In this document: in pieces, positions 9,022-16,091 of the stretch
How positions within the stretch are numbered: the stretch's first letter is position 1
Layout of the letters: each line of letters begins with the position of its first letter
From: CBFIHN01 sp965662575
GTDB lineage: Bacteria; Pseudomonadota; Gammaproteobacteria; Francisellales; CACEW01
Reading direction: 5' to 3'
NCBI GenBank assembly: GCA_965662575.1
Contig: CBFIHN010000012.1
Span: 1-34,931, forward strand
Length of the DNA: 34,931 bases
Position numbers and translations under genes: made by a program
The notes under the pieces: model-generated
Seen by the model: the letters and a program-made list of their open reading frames with translations, nothing else
What the model was told of the DNA's origin: nothing
Databases searched by the model: none

Positions 9022-9583
9022 TCAACTTAAAAAATTTAATCATTCAAAGCTGTCACTCTACTTGAATGAGCTGGAATTACCCGAATCATTAGTGACAGAG
9101 TTTATTGCTATGGATAACCCCCTGGCCATTATTCAGCAATTAACTTCTCAACAACTTTTGGAATCAGCCATCAAGCTCCTTGCATTGGGCTTGCCTAAAC
9201 GTGAGGCTATTTGGTGGTCTTACTTGAGTGCATTAGATGTAGAAAAAAATGTCACCACACTTCTCCACCAAACCGCACTAAAAACGATAGAGAATTGGGT
9301 GTATAAACCTAGCGAAAATTTACGCCAGAGCGCAGGGAAGTTAGCAGACAAGCTGGAATATGCCACGGCATCAGCATGGGCAGCCGCTGCCGTGTTCTGC
9401 AGTGGTGGCAGTATTGCAGCGGACAATCGATTTGCCGTAATGCCCGATGCCATGATGTGTGGTCATGCAGTCAGTAATGCCATCATAATCAATAGCTACC
9501 AAGCGGATGAGGCTGAATCTTATCTAAAAAAAATGCTGCGGCGTGGTCTACATATCGCTATGGGTGGCAGTGGGAAAATTTAA
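9014..9583 (+). CDS. DUF6931-like type VI-associated protein
   Basis: A 189-residue soluble protein, last gene of the type VI operon (8-nt overlap with tssH). The block LPKREAIWWSYLSAL (about 58-72) and the later ASAWAAAAVFCSGGSIA segment resemble what I recall of DUF6931, a family of unknown function often encoded in type VI clusters; this match is from memory and is not proven. There is no signal peptide, transmembrane helix or catalytic motif. Translational coupling suggests a stoichiometric or regulatory role in the apparatus, perhaps as an accessory or chaperone. Its function is unknown. Confidence 0.65.
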   Translation: MTSQLKKFNHSKLSLYLNELELPESLVTEFIAMDNPLAIIQQLTSQQLLESAIKLLALGLPKREAIWWSYLSALDVEKNVTTLLHQTALKTIENWVYKPSENLRQSAGKLADKLEYATASAWAAAAVFCSGGSIAADNRFAVMPDAMMCGHAVSNAIIINSYQADEAESYLKKMLRRGLHIAMGGSGKI

Positions 9584-9698
9584 TGCGACAAAACCCCGTG
9601 TTTATTGAATGTGGTACTTCATATTGAGCGCGGAGTCTAAACTTATTGATATAGATCCGTCGATCAGGTTGGAAAAAGATACTGCAAGGTTGGCTTAT

Positions 9699-9977
9699 TT
9701 ACAGCATCCCATAAAATGCTAATTTTTTACGGAATGTTCCACGGTTGATACCTAAAGCTGCTGCCGCTTTGCTTTGATTATTATGAACATAATTCATGAG
9801 CATCTCCAACAGAGGGCGCTCAACTTCATGCATGACCATACTGTATAAATTTTCAGGTAGTTCTCCATCCAAATTACTAAAATAGACTGCAAGCACTTCA
9901 GATACACGCTCACTCAATGGCAACTCGCTGTTCTGTGCCGCTAGTTGATCTTTTTGATAATGCATTGTTGCTGTCAT
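9699..9977 (-). CDS. fis: Nucleoid-associated DNA-binding protein Fis
   Basis: A 92-residue protein (E. coli Fis has 98). The C-terminal helix-turn-helix is nearly canonical: NQSKAAAALGINRGTFRKKL ending in YGML, and the preceding PLLEMLMNYVHNN helix matches the Fis dimer core. Fis bends DNA and tunes transcription, replication and recombination. Fis is often encoded behind dusB; here it stands alone, between the convergent type VI operon and the DUF475 gene. The start ATG at 9977 has an AGGAG about 13 nt upstream, which is rather far. The proximity to the type VI operon may be coincidental, although Fis regulates secretion loci in other bacteria. Confidence 0.9.
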   Translation of the reverse strand: MTATMHYQKDQLAAQNSELPLSERVSEVLAVYFSNLDGELPENLYSMVMHEVERPLLEMLMNYVHNNQSKAAAALGINRGTFRKKLAFYGML

Positions 9978-10251
9978 GGTTGTACTTTCGCTCCTAGATC
10001 ATTATTGAACAGAATTCTACGAGCTGTCAGTCAAAAACGCAAATGCGTCTTTGCAGATATAGGTTAATAAAAAAGCAGTTAACACTTTGTAATCTTAGAT
10101 AAAAAGCACGACAAGTTGCCAAAATTGGGTATATTTGTCCTAAAATCAAAGTATATCCCGAGTTAGCGTAGGAAAAACTTTTTTTTGTATTGCATCGGCA
10201 AAGTCTAATCCTGTATAAAATTTAAATACTATTCAGATACTTAGACTGAGA
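9978..10251. other. Intergenic region upstream of fis
   Basis: A 274-nt AT-rich stretch without a gene. It lies upstream of fis and downstream of the DUF475 gene on the same (minus) strand, so the fis promoter should be here; I see no clear -35/-10 pair. A short perfect inverted repeat (ACGCA-AA-TGCGT, 10037-10048) lies about 60 nt upstream of the fis start and could be a protein-binding site. No RNA gene is recognised. Confidence 0.5.
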
Positions 10252-11250
10252 TCAAGTTCTAAATGACCAGGAGCTGATTACAGACAATACAATTAATCCA
10301 ATACTAACAAATCCAGTTAGCAGCTCAGGGACATCGATAAAGTTTTTTAATAATAGCACGATAGCCAAAAAACCGATGGCATAATGTGCCCCATGCTCAA
10401 GATAAATAAAGCGTGACAATGTTTTGCGCTCAACAAAAAACAGAGTCAGAGAACGCACAAATAATGCCCCAATACCCAGGCCAACCATGATAATAAAGAT
10501 ATTCGTAGTTACCGCAAAAGCCCCAACAACCCCGTCAAAACTGAATGAAGCGTCTAAAACCTCGAGATATAAAAAACCTAAAAACCCATATTTGAGCAGC
10601 ACACGGGAGTTGGAGCTGCCACCATGTGATATAAGACAAACGAACGAGCTTAAAACCAGCTGAACGGACCAACCCAGTATAAATGCAAACGCCATCATTT
10701 CATTCTGTGTGAAGAGCCACAAAATTAAGCCAATGATAGCAACAAGCACTGCATGAAAAAATGGAATGCGTCTTAGGTGCTTCATTAACTGTTGGTTTTC
10801 CAACCAGCCAATCCAATGTCGATTTTTTGATCGATGTAAAAAGAACTGTGCTGAAACCATCAGCAAAAAAGCACCTCCAAAAGCACTGATTAGTGGATAG
10901 CCATGTTCTAATGCGTGGTGATATTGCGCCGGGTTATGTAAAGCAAGACGTATCGTCTGGATAAAATCCAGTTGAGTTGTGGCCGCCACCAGCCCAATCG
11001 GAAATATCAAGCGCATACCAAAAACGGCCACTGGAAGCCCCCAAAAAATAAAGCGTTTACGCCATTGTGGTGACATGGTCGCTAAAACTCGGGCATTAAT
11101 CACTGCATTATCAAAACTTAAAGACAACTCAAGCAAAGCCAAAACAATAATAGCAAATAGTGCTGACCAAGAAGGGATGAAAAATACTATCATCGCGATA
11201 GCAAATAAACTTAACAGCAATGATCCCAAAAAATATCGTGCAACTGGCAT
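10252..11250 (-). CDS. DUF475 / TerC-family integral membrane protein
   Basis: A 332-residue polytopic inner-membrane protein with about nine hydrophobic segments. The key TerC/DUF475 signatures are two acidic motifs in membrane helices: LELSLSFDNAVINA near residue 40 and LEVLDASFSFDGVVGAFAV near 230; the FDN/FDG acidic residues are proposed to bind metal ions. TerC-family proteins have been linked to tellurite resistance and to metal export or metalation of exoenzymes. The ATG overlaps the upstream ABC ATPase stop (TAATG), so the two are translationally coupled. The exact substrate cannot be read from the sequence. Confidence 0.82.
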   Translation of the reverse strand: MPVARYFLGSLLLSLFAIAMIVFFIPSWSALFAIIVLALLELSLSFDNAVINARVLATMSPQWRKRFIFWGLPVAVFGMRLIFPIGLVAATTQLDFIQTIRLALHNPAQYHHALEHGYPLISAFGGAFLLMVSAQFFLHRSKNRHWIGWLENQQLMKHLRRIPFFHAVLVAIIGLILWLFTQNEMMAFAFILGWSVQLVLSSFVCLISHGGSSNSRVLLKYGFLGFLYLEVLDASFSFDGVVGAFAVTTNIFIIMVGLGIGALFVRSLTLFFVERKTLSRFIYLEHGAHYAIGFLAIVLLLKNFIDVPELLTGFVSIGLIVLSVISSWSFRT

Positions 11251-11939
11251 TAGCGTGTCTCCAAGTGCCCTTCTGTCATTTTAAGTCGACGCGTGCAGGC
11301 ATTAGCAACATTTGGATCATGTGTAATCATCAGTAGCGTTGTTTTATTTTTTTCGTTTAAATGAATAAACAACTCCAAAATATCTTGTCCAATGCGTGGA
11401 TCTAAAGCCCCTGTCGGTTCATCCGCTAAAACAACGGCAGGCTGATTAATTAAAGCTCGAGCAATAGCAACACGCTGCTGCTGGCCACCAGAAAGTTCTG
11501 CTGGCTTGTGATGGAACCACTGATCTAAACCCACCACATCTAGCATCTCTTTTGCTCGAGCCTCTGACTCTATTGCATTCACTCCAGCATACATTAAAGG
11601 TAAACATACATTTTGTAGTGCGGTCATTCTGGGCAACAAGAAAAAAGACTGAAAGACAAAACCCATTTTTTGGTTACGAATCGCTGCCAACTCATTCTTA
11701 CTCAAGTGACTAACTTCGTCACCGACAAAATGATAGCTCCCAGCATCAGGTATATCTAACAGGCCAACCAAATTCATCAGTGTGGTCTTCCCGGAGCCAG
11801 ACTGCCCCATGATGGAAACCAGCTCACCTTGAGTGATCTGCAAATCAACACCGTGCAAAACACGCTGGCATTGCTCGCCAATTTGATAGGACTTTTCAAT
11901 ACCCTTTAAATCAATCAGTATTTTTTTTTCTTCACTCAT
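11250..11939 (-). CDS. ABC transporter ATP-binding protein, MacB/LolD type
   Basis: A 229-residue ATPase with all nucleotide-binding motifs: Walker A GQSGSGKTT at 45-53, Q-loop Q97, signature LSGGQ at 149-153, Walker B VVLADEP at 169-175 and H-loop H207. The N-terminal KSYQIGEQCQRVLHGVDL and the LVGLLD segment after Walker A place it in the MacB/LolD/FtsE-like class, which normally pairs with FtsX-type permeases. No such permease is adjacent; the only coupled gene encodes the DUF475 membrane protein. It is separated from the upstream ompA-like gene by a terminator, so it needs its own promoter or read-through. The specific substrate is unknown. Confidence 0.85.
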   Translation of the reverse strand: MSEEKKILIDLKGIEKSYQIGEQCQRVLHGVDLQITQGELVSIMGQSGSGKTTLMNLVGLLDIPDAGSYHFVGDEVSHLSKNELAAIRNQKMGFVFQSFFLLPRMTALQNVCLPLMYAGVNAIESEARAKEMLDVVGLDQWFHHKPAELSGGQQQRVAIARALINQPAVVLADEPTGALDPRIGQDILELFIHLNEKNKTTLLMITHDPNVANACTRRLKMTEGHLETR

Positions 11940-11950
11940 GCTATCACCTC

Positions 11951-11981
11951 AAAAAAAAGCCGCTAATGCGGCTTCTTTTTT
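11951..11981 (-). terminator. Rho-independent terminator of the ompA-like gene
   Basis: A perfect 7-bp stem (AAGCCGC / GCGGCTT, loop of 4, 11957-11974) is flanked by A8 on the left and T6 on the right. On the minus strand it follows the ompA-like stop by about 15 nt and ends in a run of T, the standard form. The symmetric A/T flanks would allow action in both directions. Confidence 0.85.
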
Positions 11982-11996
11982 AGTCAATTGAGAATC

Positions 11997-13019
11997 TTAA
12001 TGTTTTAAAGGCACTGGAATAGCAGCTTCAACTCGTTGATTCGCATAGCAAGCCTGACGATTGCTCATTGAGCACTGTGTATTGACAGGGTTTTTGGTTC
12101 CCATCGCAACAACACTAAGACGGTGTGCGGCAATACCGTGGTTAACCAAATAGCGCTTGACACTTTGTGCACGACGTTTAGATAGTGCCATGTTGTCGTA
12201 GTTATTGTGAGGCCCTGCTAGAATACTTGCATAGCCTTTTAATTGTGCTGTTGTTTGTGGGTACTGCTGCATGAAGTCGGTAACACGGTTAATTGCCGAA
12301 GCATACTTTTGTTTGATCTTGGCGCGACTCATGGCAAACTTAACATCCAAATGCATGGTCATGTCATTGCCATTAAAAGTAACGCAACCTTGCTGTGCTG
12401 TAGCACCATGCTTGCCACATTGCTCAACACCTTGTGGCAGAATATGACGCAAGGTATGTTTCGCTTGTTTGAGCATTTTATGTTGTGATGGCGTCAACTG
12501 ACTGACATAGTGATGACCATCCATACCAAACATATAGGTAAAGCCAACACTATACATATCCGTATTTTGATGCTTACCGCCGACTTGATAGAAATGGCGA
12601 TAATTGAAATCCGCACTGGTATTGGCACCAAAGAAGTATTTAACACCTAAGCCAACATCTGCTAAGGCATTCGTGCCACTGTCTAGGTTCATTGCACCAA
12701 CACCAACAATCATGCTTGGCACAAAATGACTATGCGTTGGCACTGAGGCAACACCCTCGACGCGAGTTATCCAGGCAGTTCGATTAGGATCAACCATTGT
12801 TGCAGCCGCTTGAACAGCAAATTGCTTACTCAACTGGTAACCAGCGGTTAGATCAAAAGCTGGGCCATTACGATCAACAGGATGATCGGGGTTATTAACT
12901 GTATAAAGACCCAATGACGGTGACACGTAGTAATGACCAACATGTGAACTCATGAGTGAAGCAAAGCTAGAACTTGCTAAAGCAGTGGATAATGCAGCGG
13001 CAACCAAACGCATTTTCAT
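11997..13019 (-). CDS. OmpA-family outer membrane protein
   Basis: A 340-residue protein with a signal peptide (MKMRLVAAALSTALASSSFA, likely cut near residue 21), an outer-membrane beta-barrel with alternating aromatic strands (about 28-165, ending GFTYMFG), a linker with Cys201/Cys212, and a C-terminal OmpA peptidoglycan-binding-type domain (about 212-335). The OmpA helix ALSKRRAQSVKRYLV and the second Cys pair (316, 324) are conserved. The peptidoglycan-anchoring motif GYTD, whose Asp binds diaminopimelate, reads GYAS here (S265), and the following loop is about 3 residues longer. It has its own promoter (TATAAT at 13058-13063, minus strand) and terminator, consistent with a strongly expressed single gene. 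Confidence 0.88.
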   Translation of the reverse strand: MKMRLVAAALSTALASSSFASLMSSHVGHYYVSPSLGLYTVNNPDHPVDRNGPAFDLTAGYQLSKQFAVQAAATMVDPNRTAWITRVEGVASVPTHSHFVPSMIVGVGAMNLDSGTNALADVGLGVKYFFGANTSADFNYRHFYQVGGKHQNTDMYSVGFTYMFGMDGHHYVSQLTPSQHKMLKQAKHTLRHILPQGVEQCGKHGATAQQGCVTFNGNDMTMHLDVKFAMSRAKIKQKYASAINRVTDFMQQYPQTTAQLKGYASILAGPHNNYDNMALSKRRAQSVKRYLVNHGIAAHRLSVVAMGTKNPVNTQCSMSNRQACYANQRVEAAIPVPLKH

Positions 13020-13057
13020 AATTCAATTTCCTATATCTATGGTGATGGCTCAAGGCG

Positions 13058-13063
13058 ATTATA
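13058..13063 (-). promoter_or_regulatory. -10 element of the ompA-like gene
   Basis: On the minus strand a perfect TATAAT lies about 39 nt upstream of the ATG. The matching -35 position reads TAGAAC with 17 nt spacing, a weak match. An AGGAA ribosome binding site lies 9 nt before the ATG. Confidence 0.5.
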
Positions 13064-13102
13064 GACAAGAAATTGGTTAGGTTCTACCCTCTTATGGCAA
13101 AT

Positions 13103-13168
13103 AAAATACCCTACCACGAGCAGCAGGGATATTTTATCCTGAACCATCTGTCGCCTATGCGGCAAAGC
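13103..13168 (+). repeat. Palindrome-plus-arm repeat, copy A
   Basis: The hairpin AAAATACCCT ... AGGGATATTTT (13103-13135) is followed by an arm that aligns without gaps over 37 nt (13132-13168) to 20478-20514, with 29 identities, ending in the shared ATGCGGCAAAGC. Similar imperfect palindromes (core AATACCCCGCTGCT on one strand) occur near 24320, 32880 and 34485. Confidence 0.65.
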
Positions 13169-13258
13169 CATGCAAATAAAACTTAGCGGAAGCTTTATCT
13201 CTCCACCTTGAAGCTCCTTAGGCGTTGCAGTGCGCGTGACAAGTCACGAGCTATGATG

Positions 13259-13333
13259 ATGGGATTGTTTTAAATTAATTTCTAATGGCACTAGCGTCGT
13301 TGAAAAAAATAAAAAAGTGTTAATTTATTAGGT
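13259..13333 (-). repeat. 75-nt interspersed repeat, copy 1
   Basis: The reverse complement aligns ungapped with 34404-34478: 62 of 75 positions are identical by hand count, including the blocks ACCTAATAAA, ATTTTTTTCAAC and ACGCTAGTGCC. Its outer end touches the stop codon of sohB. No coding potential is seen in it. Confidence 0.75.
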
Positions 13334-14364
13334 TAAAAAAATCGGCTTATAGGTTTTATTAATAGATTTTCAGCTGTCACCCTGGCTTTGTGCGACAGAC
13401 GATCAACCAGTGAAGTTTTTTTGTGATAGCAAACGTCAAACAGTTCCGTTTTTTCATCATATGCCTTCAACAAGTAATCATCACTGGTTGATAACTCATC
13501 CACGAGTTTCAGGGTTAATGCCTGGGTACCAAGCCAATGTTCACCTGTTGCGACCTCATCGATGACAACTTGTTGACGATGTGTCGCCACAAACTGTTTA
13601 AACAACCCATGAATTTGCTCTAAGTCTTGTTTAAATTTTTTCCGAGCAGCGGGTGTGTTCTTACCAAATAAAGTTAATGTGCGTTTAAATTCACCGGCTG
13701 TATGCTGCTCAAAATCAATCGCATTTTTTTCCAGCCAACGATGAAAATTTGGCAACTGGGCAATGACTCCAACAGAGCCAATAATCGCAAATGGTGCGGC
13801 GATAATTTTGTCCGCAACACATGCCATCATATAACCGCCACTAGCAGCGACTTTATCAACAATCACGGTGAGCGGAATATGACGTTGACGAATCCGATCT
13901 AGTTGTGATGCCGCTAGCCCGTAACCATGGACCACACCACCAGGACTTTCAAGGCAAACAACCACTTCATCATGAATGGAAGCAATCGCCAATATTCCGC
14001 TGACTTCCCGACGAAGTTGCTCGACGCTGGACGCCTGAACATCTCCGTTGAAGCGGATGACAAACATTTTTTTCTGATATGAATTTGCTTGCTTTCTGTT
14101 ATTTTTTTTGTCTTGTTTAACCTGTTGTTTGTCTTGCTTGCGGATTTTTTTTAGTACTGCCTTACTCATTACCTCCTGCTGCATCTTTTGTTTGATTTGA
14201 CGATACTGTGTGTGCAAAGGTTTAATTACTAGTTCACCTTGACCTTTGAGCTTATTGCGCATACTGATTGCCATTAATCCAGCAAAAACCACCAGAATCG
14301 CCACAACAATTGTGATCACTTCTAGCATAAAAAATAAATAGTGTAAAAATCCGGCTTCCATCAT
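13333..14364 (-). CDS. sohB: SohB-type inner-membrane serine protease (S49)
   Basis: A 343-residue protein close in length to E. coli SohB (349). An N-terminal membrane anchor (about 13-33) is followed by a Lys/Gln-rich cytosolic or periplasmic linker (about 55-98) and the S49 protease core. The catalytic Ser is S175 in KVAASGGYMMA and the general base Lys is K227 in EFKRTLT, the usual Ser-Lys dyad; LESPGGVV (138-145) forms the oxyanion-side motif. SohB is thought to degrade membrane-associated peptides or signal peptides. It faces an unknown exported protein gene across a short divergent gap. A second ATG one codon later is equally possible. Confidence 0.92.
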   Translation of the reverse strand: MMEAGFLHYLFFMLEVITIVVAILVVFAGLMAISMRNKLKGQGELVIKPLHTQYRQIKQKMQQEVMSKAVLKKIRKQDKQQVKQDKKNNRKQANSYQKKMFVIRFNGDVQASSVEQLRREVSGILAIASIHDEVVVCLESPGGVVHGYGLAASQLDRIRQRHIPLTVIVDKVAASGGYMMACVADKIIAAPFAIIGSVGVIAQLPNFHRWLEKNAIDFEQHTAGEFKRTLTLFGKNTPAARKKFKQDLEQIHGLFKQFVATHRQQVVIDEVATGEHWLGTQALTLKLVDELSTSDDYLLKAYDEKTELFDVCYHKKTSLVDRLSHKARVTAENLLIKPISRFF

Positions 14365-14429
14365 GATATCCGTTTAAAATTTCTCATAATAGGCTATCAT
14401 TGATACACAGTAATGAAAACCAATACGCA

Positions 14430-15134
14430 ATGAAAACCATATTCTTAATCACCAGTATAAGTCTAATATTACTTCAAGGGAGTGTTTCAGCCTTGGAAAG
14501 CATGCCCATGTCGAAAAATCTACAAAGCACACAAAGCCAGGCAGTTGCGCGCACTATTATGCTGACACTACCAATCAAACAGCCAAAATTTCATTGGATA
14601 TTTCTCGATAAAAAAAGCGTATTTGAAGGCAAGATGACACTGACTATCAAAAGAAAAAATAATACGCAGACATTATTAATCTTTAGCCATGGTCATTTGA
14701 GTGCCAATTGGCAGATAATCCCCAGCCTTACCACGCCGTCAAAACCCTATAATGCTCAAGGTATGTATTTCCAATTAAAATCAACCAAGCGTTATTTAAC
14801 CGCGCCCAATGATCAAATCATACTGCACTGGCATGTGCCTAAAACGCTAAAAGGCATTGGCCCTTGCTTCAGTGGGCAATTGATGAAAGGCGATTATCAT
14901 AGTCGCACTCGATTTAACGCCTTATTCGATCATCCAAAACTGAAAGGCACACCGTTTTACCAAACACTACAGCTACTTAAAAACAAACACCCCAAAGATC
15001 GTCTTGCCTTAATCCAGGCGGTAGAGTACAAAGCTTATCTTGATCGATGGCCTCAACAGTGGTCATTATCTAATATCGATAAGCATGGGGGTTGGCTAAA
15101 AAATAAAACGATCAAACAGATTGTCTGTAGTTAA
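14430..15134 (+). CDS. Exported protein of unknown function
   Basis: I chose the ATG at 14430, which gives 234 residues and puts a classical signal peptide at the start (MKTIFLITSISLILLQG, cut near SALES); an in-frame TTG at 14400 would precede it with a hydrophilic tail. The mature part is basic and beta-rich (WIFLDKKSVFEG, LIFSHGHLSANWQII, ILHWHVP), then ends in a helical segment. There is a single Cys in the middle and one at the C-terminus (IVCS). I do not recognise a family. Periplasmic localisation is inferred. It is divergent from sohB and convergent with the next gene. Confidence 0.65.
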   Translation: MKTIFLITSISLILLQGSVSALESMPMSKNLQSTQSQAVARTIMLTLPIKQPKFHWIFLDKKSVFEGKMTLTIKRKNNTQTLLIFSHGHLSANWQIIPSLTTPSKPYNAQGMYFQLKSTKRYLTAPNDQIILHWHVPKTLKGIGPCFSGQLMKGDYHSRTRFNALFDHPKLKGTPFYQTLQLLKNKHPKDRLALIQAVEYKAYLDRWPQQWSLSNIDKHGGWLKNKTIKQIVCS

Positions 15135-15166
15135 GCATTGTTTATTGTGTTGCAATGAATAAATTG

Positions 15167-15721
15167 TTATCGACGACTAACCTGTAATGGATTTAGATTA
15201 ATCCCCAAAGTGACTAGCTGATGCCTCAGCTTATCAACAAATTTTTGGCATACCTCATGGTTTTCCTCAATGGTTGCCCCTTGTTTTTTCAGTTGTTCAG
15301 CATGTTGGCCAACCAATTTTTGAATTTGTACAACCAAGAGTTGTCGGCGCTCACAAGGACTGTATTGACAGCGGTTCAAGCTACCGGCTTTTGCTAGCTT
15401 ATGAGCATATGCTGCTAATTTTTTCACCGTTGGCGTGACATGAAGAATTGAACGCTTGAGCATTTCCAACTCTTGTTTAGCTGGTGCCATTCCATCTAAT
15501 AAATCGCTCTGCACGTGGCTGGATTGATTTTTTGATTTTGCTGTTAGTCCTGGGTTATCTCTTTTTTGCGCAATGTCTGCTGCTTGTTTTAATGATTCTA
15601 ACCTCTGTTTTTTCTCCACCATTGCTTGGTTGTCACCGAGTTCACCGGTACGCTTACGCCCGGAAAGAGAAGGTTTTCTGCTCATCAAGTCTGTGTGTAA
15701 AAAATTTGTAGTATCAATCAT
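15167..15721 (-). CDS. Small helical protein of unknown function
   Basis: The start at 15721 gives 184 residues and is preceded by GAGGA about 9 nt upstream; an in-frame ATG at 15769 would add 16 residues but has no such site. The protein is basic and hydrophilic, with a low-complexity N-terminal half (KPSLSGRKRTGELG) and a predicted helical C-terminal half containing a Cys-containing motif (RCQYSPCERRQ). There is no signal peptide or membrane segment. No family is recognised. Composition is like that of secreted substrates or small DNA/RNA-associated proteins, but nothing in it decides. It is divergent from the fmdB-like/aspS unit. Confidence 0.55.
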   Translation of the reverse strand: MIDTTNFLHTDLMSRKPSLSGRKRTGELGDNQAMVEKKQRLESLKQAADIAQKRDNPGLTAKSKNQSSHVQSDLLDGMAPAKQELEMLKRSILHVTPTVKKLAAYAHKLAKAGSLNRCQYSPCERRQLLVVQIQKLVGQHAEQLKKQGATIEENHEVCQKFVDKLRHQLVTLGINLNPLQVSRR

Positions 15722-15779
15722 AACCAATATCCTCACGACACACCAGCCTTCAATTTGCGTTGGTTGCACAAACTAAAAG

Positions 15780-15808
15780 ATGCAAAGATTAGCCTGTTTC
15801 GCTATAAT
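15780..15808 (+). promoter_or_regulatory. Probable promoter of the fmdB-like/aspS unit
   Basis: A perfect TATAAT at 15803-15808 is preceded at 17 nt spacing by a poor -35 (ATGCAA). Transcription would start near 15815, 26 nt before the chosen fmdB-like start at 15841. Confidence 0.45.
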
Positions 15809-15840
15809 CCCGCGATCTTATGTTTGTGTTTATCATTCCA

Positions 15841-16089
15841 ATGCCAATTTACGAGTACCACTGCCAACACTGCCATCATGAGATTGAACGCCTACAAAAA
15901 GTCAGCGACCCAGTTCTAATCACCTGCCCATCTTGCGAGCAAAACAGCTTAAAACGCATGATTTCAGCAGCAGGATTTCGCTTGAGTGGTGGCGGTTGGT
16001 ATGAAACCGATTTTAAGAAAGACAAACAAAAAAATCTAGCAAATACGGAAAAATCCGAGACAACAAAAACTTCAGAGAAAAAGGACTAA
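15841..16089 (+). CDS. FmdB-family zinc-ribbon protein
   Basis: An 82-residue protein starting MPIYEYHC, the nearly invariant FmdB opening; the upstream in-frame ATG at 15820 is less likely because it would lie almost at the transcription start. Two CxxC pairs (CQHC and CPSC) form a zinc ribbon, followed by the family motif MISAAGFRLSGGGWYETDFK and a charged Lys/Glu/Thr-rich tail. FmdB-like proteins are putative regulatory proteins of unproven function. The gene ends 2 nt before aspS, the usual arrangement in many proteobacteria. Confidence 0.85.
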   Translation: MPIYEYHCQHCHHEIERLQKVSDPVLITCPSCEQNSLKRMISAAGFRLSGGGWYETDFKKDKQKNLANTEKSETTKTSEKKD

Positions 16090-16091
16090 TT

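Larger units (their letters stand above)
13020..13332. other. Gene-free gap between ompA-like gene and sohB, repeat-rich
   Basis: These 313 nt contain the ompA-like promoter, an imperfect palindrome (13103-13135), a 37-nt arm shared with the 20.4-kb gap (13132-13168) and a 75-nt interspersed repeat (13259-13333) shared with the gap before hslV. No open frame or RNA gene is supported. It looks like a landing site for small mobile repeats or a decayed insertion element. Confidence 0.7.

Noticed and set aside
2030..9583. Francisella-type (FPI) T6SS
   Set aside because: A ClpV ATPase and canonical TssE/F/G motifs are present; the Francisella island lacks a dedicated ClpV and its proteins are strongly divergent.
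15484..15776. Two overlapping plus-strand open frames of 67-75 codons opposite the 15167-15721 gene
   Set aside because: They are antisense shadows; the minus frame has a better ribosome binding site and a plausible composition.
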